A DNA stretch of 64,000 nucleotides from Phycisphaerales bacterium. GTDB lineage: Bacteria > Planctomycetota > Phycisphaerae > Phycisphaerales > UBA1924. Below are positions 44,465 to 56,530 of the stretch, piece by piece (position 1 is the first letter of the stretch; every line of letters starts with the position of its first letter). The stretch is taken from the NCBI GenBank assembly GCA_026647565.1, contig JAPKGU010000002.1:1-64000 (forward strand). Direction: 5' to 3'. The notes under the pieces were generated by a model. It was not told the origin of the DNA. It saw only the letters and a list, made by a program, of their open reading frames with translations, and searched no databases. The position numbers and the translations under genes are program-made.

Positions 44465-47062
44465 GTGCGCGCGGACTCAATTCTAGATGTGTTGTCGAAG
44501 AAGGTCGTCCTCGTCGAAGAGGACGATCTGACGCTGCTCGTCGAGATCCACGATCACCTCGCGCAGCTGCGATCTGGCCTCGACGGCCCCACAGCCCATC
44601 CGGCACTCGAAGCCTTGGCGCACGCCGAGTCACTCACCGAGAAGCTCATCCAGCGATCCGCCGATGACGCCGCCGCGACGCTCAGGGACCTGCGAACTCG
44701 CGTCGATGCGATCCAGCGGGCGCTCGGCGCTGCAGCGGGTCCGGCGCCCGCAACCCTCAGCTCACAGGCGTCCGATGGACCCGCCGTCGCGCAGGCCGAC
44801 CACACCGGTCTTCTGAGCACATGGCTTGCCGACTGCACTCATGCTCTCAACGCCCTCGAAGAGACACTTCTCGCGATCGAGTCCGGCGTTGAGGTCGAGT
44901 CACACCTGACCGAGACACGGCGAAAGCTCCACACCCTCAAGGGCGAGTGCGGCGTCCTCTCGCTTCACACCGCCCAGTCCGTCCTCCACCAGGCCGAGAG
45001 CGCGGTCGACTGTGCCGGCTCCGCGCCGCCAGGGGAGACCACGGACGCCCTCTTGGCCGTGGTCGACTGGATGCGTGCGTACGCAGACCGGCTCGGCGAG
45101 GCGGCGAACGCCGCGCCTCCCGATCCGGACGCCCTTCTGGCCCGGCTCCGCACCATCCCGGCAGGGGCGAGACCGTTCGCCCAGGCCCCCGAGCGCCCCC
45201 CAGAGTCGCACAGTGCCAACGCCCCGGAAGACGCTCCGCAACCGACGGAAGCATCCGGCCGGCAAGGAGCGCACGTCTCCTTCACGGTCGATCCGAGTAT
45301 GGTGGACACCCTCGGCGAGTTCCTCGGCGAGGCACGCGAGCACCTCTCCAGGGCGGAGCAGGCGTTGCTCGAGCTTGAGCAGCAGCCCGGCGAACAAGAG
45401 CTGCTGAACACAGTGTTCCGTGCGTTCCACACGATCAAGGGCGTGGCCGGCTTCATGAATCTAGGCCCCGTCGTCTCGCTCGCGCACAGCGTCGAGTTCC
45501 TCCTCGACGCCGCCCGCGCCGGAAAGCTCGCGCTCCAACCCGAGCACCTGAGTGTCGTGCTCCAGGGCAGAGACCTCATGGACCACATGCTCTCCATGAT
45601 GGCCGGCGACGCGGTGCCGCCGATCGAGATCGCCACGTTGAACGCGCTCGTGGCCGCCATCGAGTCGCTGGCCAGCGGCACGCCCTCCACAGTCCCCGTG
45701 CCCGTCAGTCGGGACACCCACTCGGACATGACCCCGCCTCCGCCGGAGTCCGCCGGGGACGAATCGCCGACCATGCCCACCGCCCGGCAGCCCGGTGCAT
45801 CACCGTCCTCGCCACCAACCGTGGCCAGGCAGGATGTTCGCCGCGCGGACCAGACCGTGAAGGTCAGCACATCCCGAATGGACGCGCTCGTCGACATGGT
45901 CGGTGAACTGGTCATCGGATACCAGATGATCGCGCAGGATCCCGCGATCCAGACCATCGCCGAGCAGAGATCGCAGCGCAATCTGGCGATGGTGGGCAAG
46001 ATCATCCGCGACCTCCAGGAGGTCTCCATGTCGCTCCGAATGGTCCCGATCAAGGGGGCCTTCCAGCGCATGGCGCGCCTCGTCCGGGACGTCTCCGCCA
46101 AGACCGGGAAGCGAATCGAGTTCCGGAGCGAAGGAGACGACGTCGAGCTTGATCGAAACGTCGTCGAGGAGATCGCGGACCCGCTCGTTCACATGGTGCG
46201 CAACGCCTGCGACCACGGAGTCGAGGCCGCCGACCAGCGCCGCGCGGCTGGGAAGCCCGAGTCCGGTCGCATCACGCTCAGGGCCTTTCACTCCGGCGGC
46301 TGCATCGTGGTGGAGATCGAAGACGACGGCCGCGGCCTCTCTCGAGACAGAATCCTGGCCAAGGCCATCGAGAAAGGCATCTACGCACCTGATCGCCCGA
46401 TCGCCGAGATCTCGGACGCAGAGGTCTTCGACCTCGTCTTTCTCCCCGGGTTCTCAACGGCGGAGAAGGTGACGGACATCAGCGGTCGCGGCGTGGGCAT
46501 GGACGTCGTACGCCGCAACATCGAGGCCCTCCGCGGGAAGGTCGAGATTCGCTCGACGCTCGGCAAGGGCACCGTCTTCTCCATGCGCCTCCCCCTCACC
46601 ATGGCCATCATCGACGGAATGGTCGTTCGGGTCGGCTGCGAGCGCTTTGTCATCCCGACCCTCTCGATCGAGCGGACCATCATCCCGAAGCCCCAGGACC
46701 TCCACACCGTGGCCGGCTACGCCGAGATGGCCCTCGTCCGCGGCGATCTCCTGCCGATCGATGACCTGGCCGCGTGCCTGGGACGCGGTCAGACCGCAAC
46801 TCCCGCGCAGTCGCGTGTTCTGGTCATCGTCGAGACGAAGGGTGGCGGCGCCGGGTCGCGGGCGTGCCTCGCTGTTGACGAGATCATCGGACAGCAGCAA
46901 GTCGTCATCAAGAGCCTCGGAGACGCCGCGCCGCACGTGCCCGGCGTCTCGGGCGGCGCCATCCTCGGCGACGGCCGCGTCGCGCTGATCCTCGACATCG
47001 CCGGCGTGCTGAGAGGAGCGATCGCCGCGGCCGGACAGCCCTCCAAGGAGATCGCTCAATGA
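44465..47062 (+). CDS. cheA: Chemotaxis histidine kinase CheA with two HPt domains
   Basis: The protein has about 865 residues from GTG 44465. A helical N-terminal part precedes HPt domain 1 (LHTLKGE, His156) and HPt domain 2 (FHTIKGVAG, His322). Dimerisation and HATPase domains follow, with HMVRNACDHGVE (N box), DDGRGLS and GRGVGMDVV (G boxes). A CheW-like domain ends the protein. It autophosphorylates in response to receptors and passes phosphate to CheY and CheB. The start is uncertain, since no ATG precedes the conserved part; GTG 44489 is an alternative. The stop overlaps cheW by 4 bp. Confidence 0.93.
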   Translation: MRADSILDVLSKKVVLVEEDDLTLLVEIHDHLAQLRSGLDGPTAHPALEALAHAESLTEKLIQRSADDAAATLRDLRTRVDAIQRALGAAAGPAPATLSSQASDGPAVAQADHTGLLSTWLADCTHALNALEETLLAIESGVEVESHLTETRRKLHTLKGECGVLSLHTAQSVLHQAESAVDCAGSAPPGETTDALLAVVDWMRAYADRLGEAANAAPPDPDALLARLRTIPAGARPFAQAPERPPESHSANAPEDAPQPTEASGRQGAHVSFTVDPSMVDTLGEFLGEAREHLSRAEQALLELEQQPGEQELLNTVFRAFHTIKGVAGFMNLGPVVSLAHSVEFLLDAARAGKLALQPEHLSVVLQGRDLMDHMLSMMAGDAVPPIEIATLNALVAAIESLASGTPSTVPVPVSRDTHSDMTPPPPESAGDESPTMPTARQPGASPSSPPTVARQDVRRADQTVKVSTSRMDALVDMVGELVIGYQMIAQDPAIQTIAEQRSQRNLAMVGKIIRDLQEVSMSLRMVPIKGAFQRMARLVRDVSAKTGKRIEFRSEGDDVELDRNVVEEIADPLVHMVRNACDHGVEAADQRRAAGKPESGRITLRAFHSGGCIVVEIEDDGRGLSRDRILAKAIEKGIYAPDRPIAEISDAEVFDLVFLPGFSTAEKVTDISGRGVGMDVVRRNIEALRGKVEIRSTLGKGTVFSMRLPLTMAIIDGMVVRVGCERFVIPTLSIERTIIPKPQDLHTVAGYAEMALVRGDLLPIDDLAACLGRGQTATPAQSRVLVIVETKGGGAGSRACLAVDEIIGQQQVVIKSLGDAAPHVPGVSGGAILGDGRVALILDIAGVLRGAIAAAGQPSKEIAQ

Positions 47063-47571
47063 ACACCTCCGCATCGGTCGCTTCTATACGCCACCACGAT
47101 CGGGCAGGCGGGCAACGCGACAAGTTCCTGACCTTCTGCCTCGGTCGCGAGGAATACGGCCTGCCGATCCTCGTGGTCCGCGAGATCATCGGCGTGATCG
47201 ACATCACACCGCTCCCGAGGACTCCGGCCCACGTCAAGGGCATCATCAACCTCCGCGGGAAGATCATTCCCGTCATCGACCTGCGCGCCCGATTCGACCT
47301 TCCCCCTGTCGCGTACACGTCCAACACGTGCATCATCGTCGTGGAGAACACCGGTGCCGCTGGCGTTGTGACGCAGCTCGGAATCGTCGTCGACGCGGTC
47401 AGCGAAGTCCTCGACATCGACCAGAACTCCATCGAAGCCTCGCCGTCCTTCGGCGTCGCGATCCCCCAGTCGTACATCCTCGGGATGGGCAAGCTGAGGG
47501 AACGCGTCATCATCCTGCTCGACATCAACAGCGTCGGATCGATGCGGACGAGCGAGGATGCCGCGGCATGA
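47059..47571 (+). CDS. cheW: Chemotaxis coupling protein CheW
   Basis: The 170-residue protein is a single CheW domain (FLTFCLGREEYGLPILVVREII, TPAHVKGIINLRGKIIPVIDLR). It couples CheA to receptors. Both ends overlap neighbouring genes by 4 bp. Confidence 0.94.
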   Translation: MNTSASVASIRHHDRAGGQRDKFLTFCLGREEYGLPILVVREIIGVIDITPLPRTPAHVKGIINLRGKIIPVIDLRARFDLPPVAYTSNTCIIVVENTGAAGVVTQLGIVVDAVSEVLDIDQNSIEASPSFGVAIPQSYILGMGKLRERVIILLDINSVGSMRTSEDAAA

Positions 47572-48590
47572 GCTTCCTCCTCGGTCATCGCACCTCCACG
47601 CCCACCCGCCGAGCTGCCGGAGCGATCGGCGCGCTCGCCGCCAGCTCGCTGCCGATCCTCGCTCCCGCACCGTCCGCGCTCGCGATCTCGGCCCTTCCCG
47701 GCTCCGCTTCGCTCCAGCCAGAGACCTCCGATCCGCGCTCGGCCGCGTCCGATCCTTCCGCCGAGGCGCCACGAAGCCAGGTGTCGGAACCCGAAAGGGC
47801 CCGGCCGTCCGATCCCACGCCATCGCGCCTCCATCTCACCGCCGGAACCGATGTGGTCAGCGCGTACTACTTCCGAGGCATCCGCCAGGAGGACAGCGGC
47901 CTCATCGTCCAGCCGTACGCCGACTTCTCGCTCGATGTCCGTCGAACCGACTCAGCGACTATCTCATTCAAGCTGGGCACCTGGAACTCTCTTCATGGCC
48001 AGGCCACGTCCGCCGGCACCGACGACGATGCGACCGAACACTGGTACGAGGCCGACGTCTACGCCGGCGCTGGGGCCGTGATCGGCAAGTGGACGCTCGA
48101 CGCACGCTACACGTGGTATCTCAGCCCGAGCGATGCATTCGGCACGGTGGAGGAAGTCAGCTTCGGCGTCGCCTTCGACGACTCGGGGCATCTGGGTCGC
48201 TGGTCACTCCGACCGAGCGCGACGCTCGCGATCGAGACCGGCCCGCACGCCGCAGACGGAAGGCGCAACGGTGCGTACCTCCAGCTCGGCATCGCTCCCG
48301 GACTCACGCTCTCCGCCGGACGCATCGAGTCCATCGCAGTCGCCTTCCCCGCGCAGGTCGGCCTCAGTCTGTCGAACTACTACGAGGGCAGCGACGAGGA
48401 GAACGACACGTTCGGATACGCGTCGGTCGGCATCAGAGCCACCGTGCCCATACCGATCGGTCACTCATGGGGCCACTGGTCCTTCTACGGCGCGGCCCAG
48501 GGACTGCTCCTGGGCGACGCCGCGCGGAGTTTCAACGACGGCGACTCGGCCGAGCTGATCGGCTCTGTCGGTGTCTCGGTCTCTTTCTGA
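47568..48590 (+). CDS. Putative outer-membrane porin (TorF/TIGR02001-like)
   Basis: The 340-residue protein starts with a signal sequence (about 1-38). A Ser/Pro/Glu-rich linker follows to about residue 85. The rest is a beta-barrel pattern starting [22 protein letters not shown], with alternating beta strands and a terminal Phe. This opening resembles TorF/TIGR02001 putative porins. It is translationally coupled to cheW (ATGA), an unusual place for a barrel protein. What passes through it is unknown. Confidence 0.65.
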   Translation: MSFLLGHRTSTPTRRAAGAIGALAASSLPILAPAPSALAISALPGSASLQPETSDPRSAASDPSAEAPRSQVSEPERARPSDPTPSRLHLTAGTDVVSAYYFRGIRQEDSGLIVQPYADFSLDVRRTDSATISFKLGTWNSLHGQATSAGTDDDATEHWYEADVYAGAGAVIGKWTLDARYTWYLSPSDAFGTVEEVSFGVAFDDSGHLGRWSLRPSATLAIETGPHAADGRRNGAYLQLGIAPGLTLSAGRIESIAVAFPAQVGLSLSNYYEGSDEENDTFGYASVGIRATVPIPIGHSWGHWSFYGAAQGLLLGDAARSFNDGDSAELIGSVGVSVSF

Positions 48591-48645
48591 ACCATTCACA
48601 CACATCAAGGACACCCGACAACTTTCACTCTCAAGAGGTGTGCAC

Positions 48646-50415
48646 ATGAAACTGGCCAACATGCGACTCCGCACGAAGTTCCTGGCGCTCATCGCGCTGG
48701 TGGTGACGTCCATCGCCGGGCTCTCATTGGAGGGCTACATGACGACCCAGAAGATCCGCGTCGGTGGTCCCGCATACCAGGAGATCGTCATGAGCAAGGA
48801 CCTCCTGGCCGACATCCTCCCGCCTCCGGAGTACATCATCGAGAGCTACCTCACTCTGCATCTTCTGCCCGACTTCTCAGCCCCCAGCGAGCGACAGGCC
48901 CTCGTCGATCGGTTCGCTCAGCTGAAGGAGGAGTTCAACCAGCGCCTGCAGCACTGGAAAACCCAGCCCCTGGACGATGAGGCGCAATCGCTCCTGTTCG
49001 GCCCGGTGAGCGAGTCCGCTCAGCGGTTCTACGCCCTCGCGAATGATCAGTTCATCCCGGCCGTGATGAGCGGCAAGCTCGAAGAGGCCGACTTGGTGCT
49101 CACCAATGAGCTCCACGACGCTTTCATGCAGCACCGACGCGCCATCGACGAACTCGTGCAGGTCGCACTGCAGAGCTGCCAGACCGCAGAGCAGCACGCC
49201 GCCGCTGCCGTCGTAGCGGGCTGGCGTGTCATGGCCGTGGGGTGCGCCATCGCAATCGGCGCGGTCGTGGGTCTGTCACTCCTCATCGCCCGCAGCGTCA
49301 CGCGCCCGATGCTGGCGCTCGACGGCCGCCTGCGAGAGATCGCCAGCGGCGACGGAGATCTGACCAGCCGACTTGAAGTGACTGGGCGCGACGAGATCGG
49401 CCGCGTCGCCGAGTCGTTCAATGCATTCGTCGCCAAGATCGAACGCCTCGTCGGCGAGGTCAAGACCGCTACGGTCGAGATCGACGCCGGGGCGTCGCAG
49501 ATCTCCGGAGCAAGCCAGTCTCTGGCAGAGTCGTCGAGCGAACAGGCAGCAAGTCTGGAAGAGATCAGCGCCAGTGTCGAGCAGATGTCCGCAATGACGC
49601 AGCAGAACGCCGATAACGCGCGCCAGGCGAGCACCATGGCCCAGGGCGCCAAGCAGGCAGCCGACAAGGGACAGACCGAGATGCTGCAGATGGTCGCGGC
49701 CATGAACGAGATCAAGAGCTCGTCAACCGAGATCGGCAAGATCATCAAGGTCATCGACGAGATCGCCTTCCAGACCAATCTCCTCGCGCTCAACGCCGCT
49801 GTCGAGGCCGCCAGAGCCGGAGAGGCGGGCAAGGGCTTCGCCGTCGTCGCCGAAGAGGTGCGAGGCCTTGCCCAGCGATCCGCCGAGGCCGCCAAGAACA
49901 CATCCTCCATGATCGAGGAAGCCGCCAGACGCGCAAACGCGGGCGTTGAGATCGCCGGCGGCGTCGGCACGGTTCTCGACGAGATCGCTTCCGCCACCGG
50001 CAAGGTCAACTCCATTCTCGCCGAGATCGCTTCCGCATCCAGCGAGCAGGCCAAGGGCATCTCCCAGATCAACACGGGAATCAGCGAGCTTGACAAGTCC
50101 ACCCAGACGAACGCCGGCAACTCCGAGGAACTCGCGAGCGGCTCGCAGCAGACCGCCGCGCAAGTCGCGTCACTCCAGGACCTCGTGCGCCAGTTCCGAA
50201 CGACCGAAGACGCCCGCACGTCCGGCGCAGCAGGCCGCACGCCGATCGCCGCGTCGCGGGTCGGAATGGGCCGCGCCGGCCACGGTCCCTCGCTCGCACG
50301 CGGGCCGTCGCGCACCGGCATGAATGGCGCATCCCGGCGCGACGACACCTCACGCAAGGCCGCCGAACGCGCGATACCGCTCGACGCCGACGATGACGCG
50401 CTCGCCACCTTCTGA
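48646..50415 (+). CDS. Methyl-accepting chemotaxis protein
   Basis: The 589-residue protein has TM1 (about 12-30), a periplasmic four-helix-type sensor region (about 31-185), TM2 (about 187-212), a HAMP domain, and a signalling domain with the conserved tip [23 protein letters not shown]-terminal Arg/Gly/Ala-rich tail of about 60 residues follows. A CheR-docking pentapeptide of the NWETF type is not present. It senses an unknown ligand and controls CheA. AGAGG precedes the ATG. Confidence 0.94.
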   Translation: MKLANMRLRTKFLALIALVVTSIAGLSLEGYMTTQKIRVGGPAYQEIVMSKDLLADILPPPEYIIESYLTLHLLPDFSAPSERQALVDRFAQLKEEFNQRLQHWKTQPLDDEAQSLLFGPVSESAQRFYALANDQFIPAVMSGKLEEADLVLTNELHDAFMQHRRAIDELVQVALQSCQTAEQHAAAAVVAGWRVMAVGCAIAIGAVVGLSLLIARSVTRPMLALDGRLREIASGDGDLTSRLEVTGRDEIGRVAESFNAFVAKIERLVGEVKTATVEIDAGASQISGASQSLAESSSEQAASLEEISASVEQMSAMTQQNADNARQASTMAQGAKQAADKGQTEMLQMVAAMNEIKSSSTEIGKIIKVIDEIAFQTNLLALNAAVEAARAGEAGKGFAVVAEEVRGLAQRSAEAAKNTSSMIEEAARRANAGVEIAGGVGTVLDEIASATGKVNSILAEIASASSEQAKGISQINTGISELDKSTQTNAGNSEELASGSQQTAAQVASLQDLVRQFRTTEDARTSGAAGRTPIAASRVGMGRAGHGPSLARGPSRTGMNGASRRDDTSRKAAERAIPLDADDDALATF

Positions 50416-50471
50416 GCCCGAGACCCTGCGCAGGCCGACTCACGCAGCATCGCCACCGACACGGTCACACG

Positions 50472-51293
50472 ATGGCAACACTCGCACCGTCACAGTTCGA
50501 GCGAATCGCGGAGATCGCCAAGAGGCGCTGGGGGCTCTGCTTCTCGGAGAAGAAACTCCCTCTCGTGACCAATCGTCTCGCGAGCTTCATTCGCCGCTCG
50601 CCTTTCAAGGATGTCCAGTCATACCTGGATCATCTCGAGAAGCACGCCTCCGAAGAGGACATGCTCGTCTTCTTCGACATCCTCTCCACCAACGTCACAA
50701 GCTTCTTCCGTGACCCCGCGCACTTCGAGTGCCTCGAACGCGAGTTCTTCACGCCGCTGGCCCGGGGGAACACTACCACCCCGGGTCGAAGGATCCGCAT
50801 CTGGTCGGCGGCGTGCTCGACCGGGCAGGAGCCGTACTCCCTCGCAATGTCCGCGTGCGAGAGTCTCCCGGATCTGGACTCCTGGGACGTGAAGATCCTC
50901 GGAACGGACCTCTCAAACTCGGCCGTCGCCCAGGCCAGGTCGGCGACTTACCCCGCCGACAAACTCGACGGCATTCCTCCTGCGATCGCCGAACGGCATC
51001 TCATCCACGATCGACGCGCGGGAACCGCCACGATCGCACCCCGTGCCCGCGGGCTTGTGACGATCGCCCGGCTCAATCTGATGGACGCATGGCCTTTCAA
51101 GAGCAAGTTCGACGTCATCTTCTGCCGAAACGTCATGATCTACTTCGACGCACCGACGCGACGAGACCTCGTCAAGAGGTTCCACGAACTCCTCCATCCC
51201 GGGGGCATCCTGGCGCTCGGCAGCTCCGAAAGTCTCGCGGGGCTCAACGCGCCCTTCACGCCGGTCCAACCCTCGGTCTATCGGTCCGCCTGA
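50472..51293 (+). CDS. cheR: Chemotaxis protein methyltransferase CheR
   Basis: The 273-residue protein has the N-terminal helical CheR domain and a SAM-binding domain with WSAACSTGQEPYSLAM, ILGTDLS and FDVIFCRNVMIYF. It methylates Glu residues of the MCP. Its stop overlaps the cheD start by one base (TGATG). Confidence 0.94.
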   Translation: MATLAPSQFERIAEIAKRRWGLCFSEKKLPLVTNRLASFIRRSPFKDVQSYLDHLEKHASEEDMLVFFDILSTNVTSFFRDPAHFECLEREFFTPLARGNTTTPGRRIRIWSAACSTGQEPYSLAMSACESLPDLDSWDVKILGTDLSNSAVAQARSATYPADKLDGIPPAIAERHLIHDRRAGTATIAPRARGLVTIARLNLMDAWPFKSKFDVIFCRNVMIYFDAPTRRDLVKRFHELLHPGGILALGSSESLAGLNAPFTPVQPSVYRSA

Positions 51294-51838
51294 TGGAGAC
51301 ACGCTTGCTCCAAGACCAAGCTCCATGGAAAGCACGACCCGTTGATCCGACGGGGAAACTGGTCGTGGGTGTCGCCGACCTGCTCGTATCCAGCGACCCC
51401 GACGGAACGATCATCACCCACGCCCTGGGTTCATGCATCGGCCTGACAGTCTACGACCCCGTCGCCCGCGTCGGTGGAATGCTGCACTACATGCTCCCGA
51501 GCGCCGACCTCAACAAGGAACGCGCGGAGGAATCGCCCGCGATGTTCGGCGACGCCGGCATACCGCTGCTGTTCCGGACCTGCTACGAGCACGGCGGCAA
51601 GAAGGAGCGGCTCATCGTCTGCGCCGCAGGAGGTGCCGAAGTCCTCAGCGCGGACGGGCACTTCAAGATCGGCTCACGCAACCGCACACTCCTCCGCAAG
51701 ATCCTGTGGAAGAACAACGTGCTGCTCGCCGCCGACGAGACCGGCGGCACGCAGAGCCGCACCCTCTCGCTCCGACTCTCCGATGGAATCGTCGCCGTCC
51801 GCTCCCAGGGAGTCGAGAGGCAGGTCTGGCCACTCTGA
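51293..51838 (+). CDS. cheD: Chemoreceptor glutamine deamidase CheD
   Basis: The 181-residue protein has the catalytic Cys in THALGSCIGL and His in GGMLHYMLP, which mark CheD. It deamidates receptor Gln residues and in other species also interacts with CheC. It starts one base inside the cheR stop. Confidence 0.92.
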   Translation: METRLLQDQAPWKARPVDPTGKLVVGVADLLVSSDPDGTIITHALGSCIGLTVYDPVARVGGMLHYMLPSADLNKERAEESPAMFGDAGIPLLFRTCYEHGGKKERLIVCAAGGAEVLSADGHFKIGSRNRTLLRKILWKNNVLLAADETGGTQSRTLSLRLSDGIVAVRSQGVERQVWPL

Positions 51839-51879
51839 CGCTCGAATCAGTCGCAGGCACCAAGCCCGGAGGTCCCACC

Positions 51880-52259
51880 GTGAGCTGCAACATCCTCATC
51901 GTTGACGACTCCTCGCTCCTTCGCAAGGCGGTCCGCCGCGTGGCCGAGATGGCCGGGGTGCCCGCCGAACGCCTCCGTGAGGCCGCAAACGGAAGGGAAG
52001 CGCTCGACGTCGTCGAATCCGAGTGGATCGATCTGGTGCTGCTCGACATCAACATGCCTGTCATGGACGGCGAACAGTTCGTACGGGAGCTCCGCCGGCG
52101 ACCGGATGTCGCTCAGACGCCGATCATCGTCGTGAGCACCGAGTCGAATGCCGAACGACTGCAGCGCCTCAAGGACATGGGCGTCACCGAGTTTCTCCGA
52201 AAGCCCTTCCAGCCCGAAGACCTCTGCCGCCTCATCTCAAAGCTCCTGGGAGTCAAGCC

Positions 52260-52263
<4 letters not shown>
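51880..52263 (+). CDS. CheY-type response regulator (second copy)
   Basis: The GTG start at 51880 with GGAGG seven bases upstream gives 127 residues. This is a single receiver domain with LIVDDSSLL, phospho-acceptor Asp in LVLLDINMPVMDG, VVSTES and Lys in LRKPFQPED. It differs clearly from the first cheY and overlaps the second cheX by 4 bp, so these two probably work as a pair. Confidence 0.9.
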
Positions 52264-53815
<1,552 letters not shown>

Positions 53816-53929
53816 GACGTGCGTCACCGGCGATGGCTCGGCCGCCGATCTCTAGCGACGACATCCCGCAACTCTCGGGCAGAACAGGTCCCCGACGGAC
53901 GCGCGAGCGACACCAACCTCGCCAGCCGC

Positions 53930-55069
53930 TCACTCCCCGTCGCGGAGACGTGCGTCCAGCTCCTCCAGCGTGAATCGCACGCACAGGATCGACGGCTTCT
54001 CGCCCTGCGCCCACGTTCCGTAGGTCGTCCCGACGAACGTGCCGTCCGGGAGCACCTCAAGCCCCGCGTATCCGCAGTCGGAACCCCCGAGATTGTCCTT
54101 CAGGCGAACCAGCATCGGACGCCGCGCCCCGGGCTTGCCCGTCATTGGTGCATCGGCGTCGACCGACCTCTCCCCCGCCGGATCCGACGCGACGATGTGG
54201 TCCCAATCTCCTATCCACGCGACCCAGTCGCCCCACCAGGGGTCGTTCCTCGCCATGAATCGAAAGGTGACGACGATTCGGCCATCCGGCGCATTCACCG
54301 CGATGTGCCGGTCCCCCGTGAGCCACGCGGGCAGCTCGCGCGGCTCGGTCCACGTCGCCGCACGATCCTCGCTGAACATGACGTGCGAGTTCTTCACGCG
54401 CCGATTCTCTCGCAACAGAATCGCGAGCGTCTCCCCGTCAGGCGACCACACCACCCCCGGCTCGCACAAGTGCACATCCGTTCCCGCCCAGATGGTTCGC
54501 GGCTGGGACCACGTCAAGCCACCATCGTTCGAGTCCGTCTGATAGAGCGTGAACATCCCCTCGAACGTGCCACCGGCGCGAATGAAACGCCCGTCATCGT
54601 GAAAGAACGCCGTAAACGCCTCGTCGCCGCGACGGACGACCCCTCCCATGGCCACGATCCCGCCGAAATCGCCGATCGGCTCGAGTTCGCTCCACGTGGT
54701 GCCCGAGTCCGACGAGCGGGCCGCACGGATCGGGTACAGGCCTGAGAACAGGATGAGCGACTCGCCCCCCAGCCCAAACAGCGTCGGCGTCTCCTGACTC
54801 GTGGCCCAGGTCTCGGGTGTAGCCAACCGATCGGACCAGGTACGCCCACCATCCACGCTGCGCTTGAGCACGATCGGGCCCTTGCCATGCCCCTTGGGAT
54901 ACGCAGCCAGAATCGTCGCGCGGTCCTCCAGAAGCAACGTCGACACATGTCCGAGGTACGTCCCCGGCTCATGATCCACGACCACCTGCCGCGCGGCGTC
55001 GGCATCCAGGTCGATCCTCGTCGGTTCGTGGGCCAGGCACAGAACCGCTATCAGCGCAAGCGTCACCAT
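53930..55069 (-). CDS. Sialidase-like exo-glycosidase fold protein (BNR/Asp-box repeats)
   Basis: The 379-residue protein has a short signal sequence and at least four Asp-box motifs (SVDGGRTWS, SSDSGTTWS, SNDGGLTWS, SEDRAATWT), which mark the six-bladed sialidase propeller. The Arg triad needed for sialic acid hydrolysis was not confirmed. It may be a glycosidase for host or algal glycans or a binding protein. It lies convergent with cheB, 114 bp away. Confidence 0.78.
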   Translation of the reverse strand: MVTLALIAVLCLAHEPTRIDLDADAARQVVVDHEPGTYLGHVSTLLLEDRATILAAYPKGHGKGPIVLKRSVDGGRTWSDRLATPETWATSQETPTLFGLGGESLILFSGLYPIRAARSSDSGTTWSELEPIGDFGGIVAMGGVVRRGDEAFTAFFHDDGRFIRAGGTFEGMFTLYQTDSNDGGLTWSQPRTIWAGTDVHLCEPGVVWSPDGETLAILLRENRRVKNSHVMFSEDRAATWTEPRELPAWLTGDRHIAVNAPDGRIVVTFRFMARNDPWWGDWVAWIGDWDHIVASDPAGERSVDADAPMTGKPGARRPMLVRLKDNLGGSDCGYAGLEVLPDGTFVGTTYGTWAQGEKPSILCVRFTLEELDARLRDGE

Positions 55070-55366
55070 GCCACGATCCTACAGAAAGCTGCAAGTCTTC
55101 GCCCCGCATCGGCTGCCCCACCTCTGCCCGACTGGCTTCCTCGCATGCCCGTTGCTCTCGCTGGGGTTATCGCCCGCGCCGCCGTTCGCGGGAGCATCCC
55201 GCGGCCACGGACCGGCGACCAAAGCGGCACCGGCCAATGGAGGGGCGAGCAGGCGGGACCGCAAGCACATAAAGTTCGCGAATCGAGTCGCTGCGCCATT
55301 GAGCCAGGCCCAGGACTCGATAGCATACAAACTGTCCATAGGACGACATACGCGGGAGTCATCGTG

Positions 55367-56470
55367 ATGCGAGTTCAGTGTGCGCGAGTCTTGGCGTTAT
55401 CGGCCGCAATCGGGATGTGCAGCGCTGGCGCATCCGCCCAGATCACCATCCCCACAGTGACCATCGGCGATCTCGGCAACGCGCCGGACACGATCGTCAT
55501 GATTGATGGAACGTCCGGCTACGGCTCGGTGGCGTACGAGTACAACATCGGCATGTACGAAGTCACCAACGCGCAGTACGCCGCGTTTCTGAACGCCAAG
55601 GCCAAGTCGGACCCGTTCGGCCTCTACAACAACACCGCGTTTGCTGGAGGCATGGCCGGGATGTACGGCGGCATCGCGCGCTCGGGCTCGCCGGGTTCGT
55701 ACACGTACTCGACCATCAGCGGTCGGGCCGACCACCCGGTGAACTATGTCTCGTTCTGGGACGCCTGCCGCTTTGTCAACTGGCTGCACAATGGCCAGGG
55801 CAACGGCGACACGGAGACCGGCGCGTACACGCTCGGCGGCATCACGAACCCGGTGAATACCTCGGTCAATCGCAACGCGGGCTGGAAGTGGGCATTGACG
55901 AGCGAGAACGAGTGGTACAAGGCCGCGTACCACCAGCCCGCCAGCGAGGGCGGTGACCGCGACAACTACTGGCTGTATCCGACCCAGAGCAACGGGATCG
56001 GCATCTTCTTTGCCAACTACGCCGACAACGGAATCCACAACACCACGCCCGTCGGCTCGTACCCGGCGTATTACTACGGCGCGTTCGACATGGGCGGAAA
56101 CGTGTCCGAGTGGAACGACACGATCACTTTCGGCTCCTACCGCGGCGTCCGGGGCGGGGCGTTCACCGACGACTCCAGCACCCTGCGGTCCGTCAGCCGC
56201 GAGTACGTCAGCTTTCCGACGGTCGAGAGCTACGCCATCGGGTTTCGTGTCTCCCAAGCCATTGGCCTGCCGTCCTGTCCCGCTGACTACAACGGTTCTG
56301 GCGACGCTGGCGACATCCTCGATTTCTTGGACTTCTTCGACGACTTCGGCGCATGCGACGGACAGGCTGCTCCATGCGGGCAACTCGGCAACCCCGATGT
56401 GAACGGCGACACGAGCATCGATGTTCTGGACTTCCTCGACTTCCTCGACGCGTTCGGGCAGGGTTGCTGA
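55367..56470 (+). CDS. Secreted FGE-sulfatase (SUMF1) domain protein with dockerin-like tail
   Basis: The 367-residue protein has a signal peptide (cleavage after GASA), then a formylglycine-generating-enzyme-type domain with MYEVTNAQYAAFLNA, HPVNYVSFWDACRFVNWL, FDMGGNVSEW and RGVRGGAF. Its C-terminus has two Ca-binding-like repeats (ADYNGSGDAGDILDFLDFF, PDVNGDTSIDVLDFLDFL) ending in GC, a dockerin-like tail common in Phycisphaerae. Such proteins are usually structural or binding proteins rather than true FGEs. GGGAG eight bases upstream sets the ATG. Confidence 0.85.
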   Translation: MRVQCARVLALSAAIGMCSAGASAQITIPTVTIGDLGNAPDTIVMIDGTSGYGSVAYEYNIGMYEVTNAQYAAFLNAKAKSDPFGLYNNTAFAGGMAGMYGGIARSGSPGSYTYSTISGRADHPVNYVSFWDACRFVNWLHNGQGNGDTETGAYTLGGITNPVNTSVNRNAGWKWALTSENEWYKAAYHQPASEGGDRDNYWLYPTQSNGIGIFFANYADNGIHNTTPVGSYPAYYYGAFDMGGNVSEWNDTITFGSYRGVRGGAFTDDSSTLRSVSREYVSFPTVESYAIGFRVSQAIGLPSCPADYNGSGDAGDILDFLDFFDDFGACDGQAAPCGQLGNPDVNGDTSIDVLDFLDFLDAFGQGC

Positions 56471-56530
56471 GCCGTTATCCCTCGGTGCCGCCTTGAGTGG
56501 GCGAACGTAGCCCGAAGATGGCGCGTTCTC

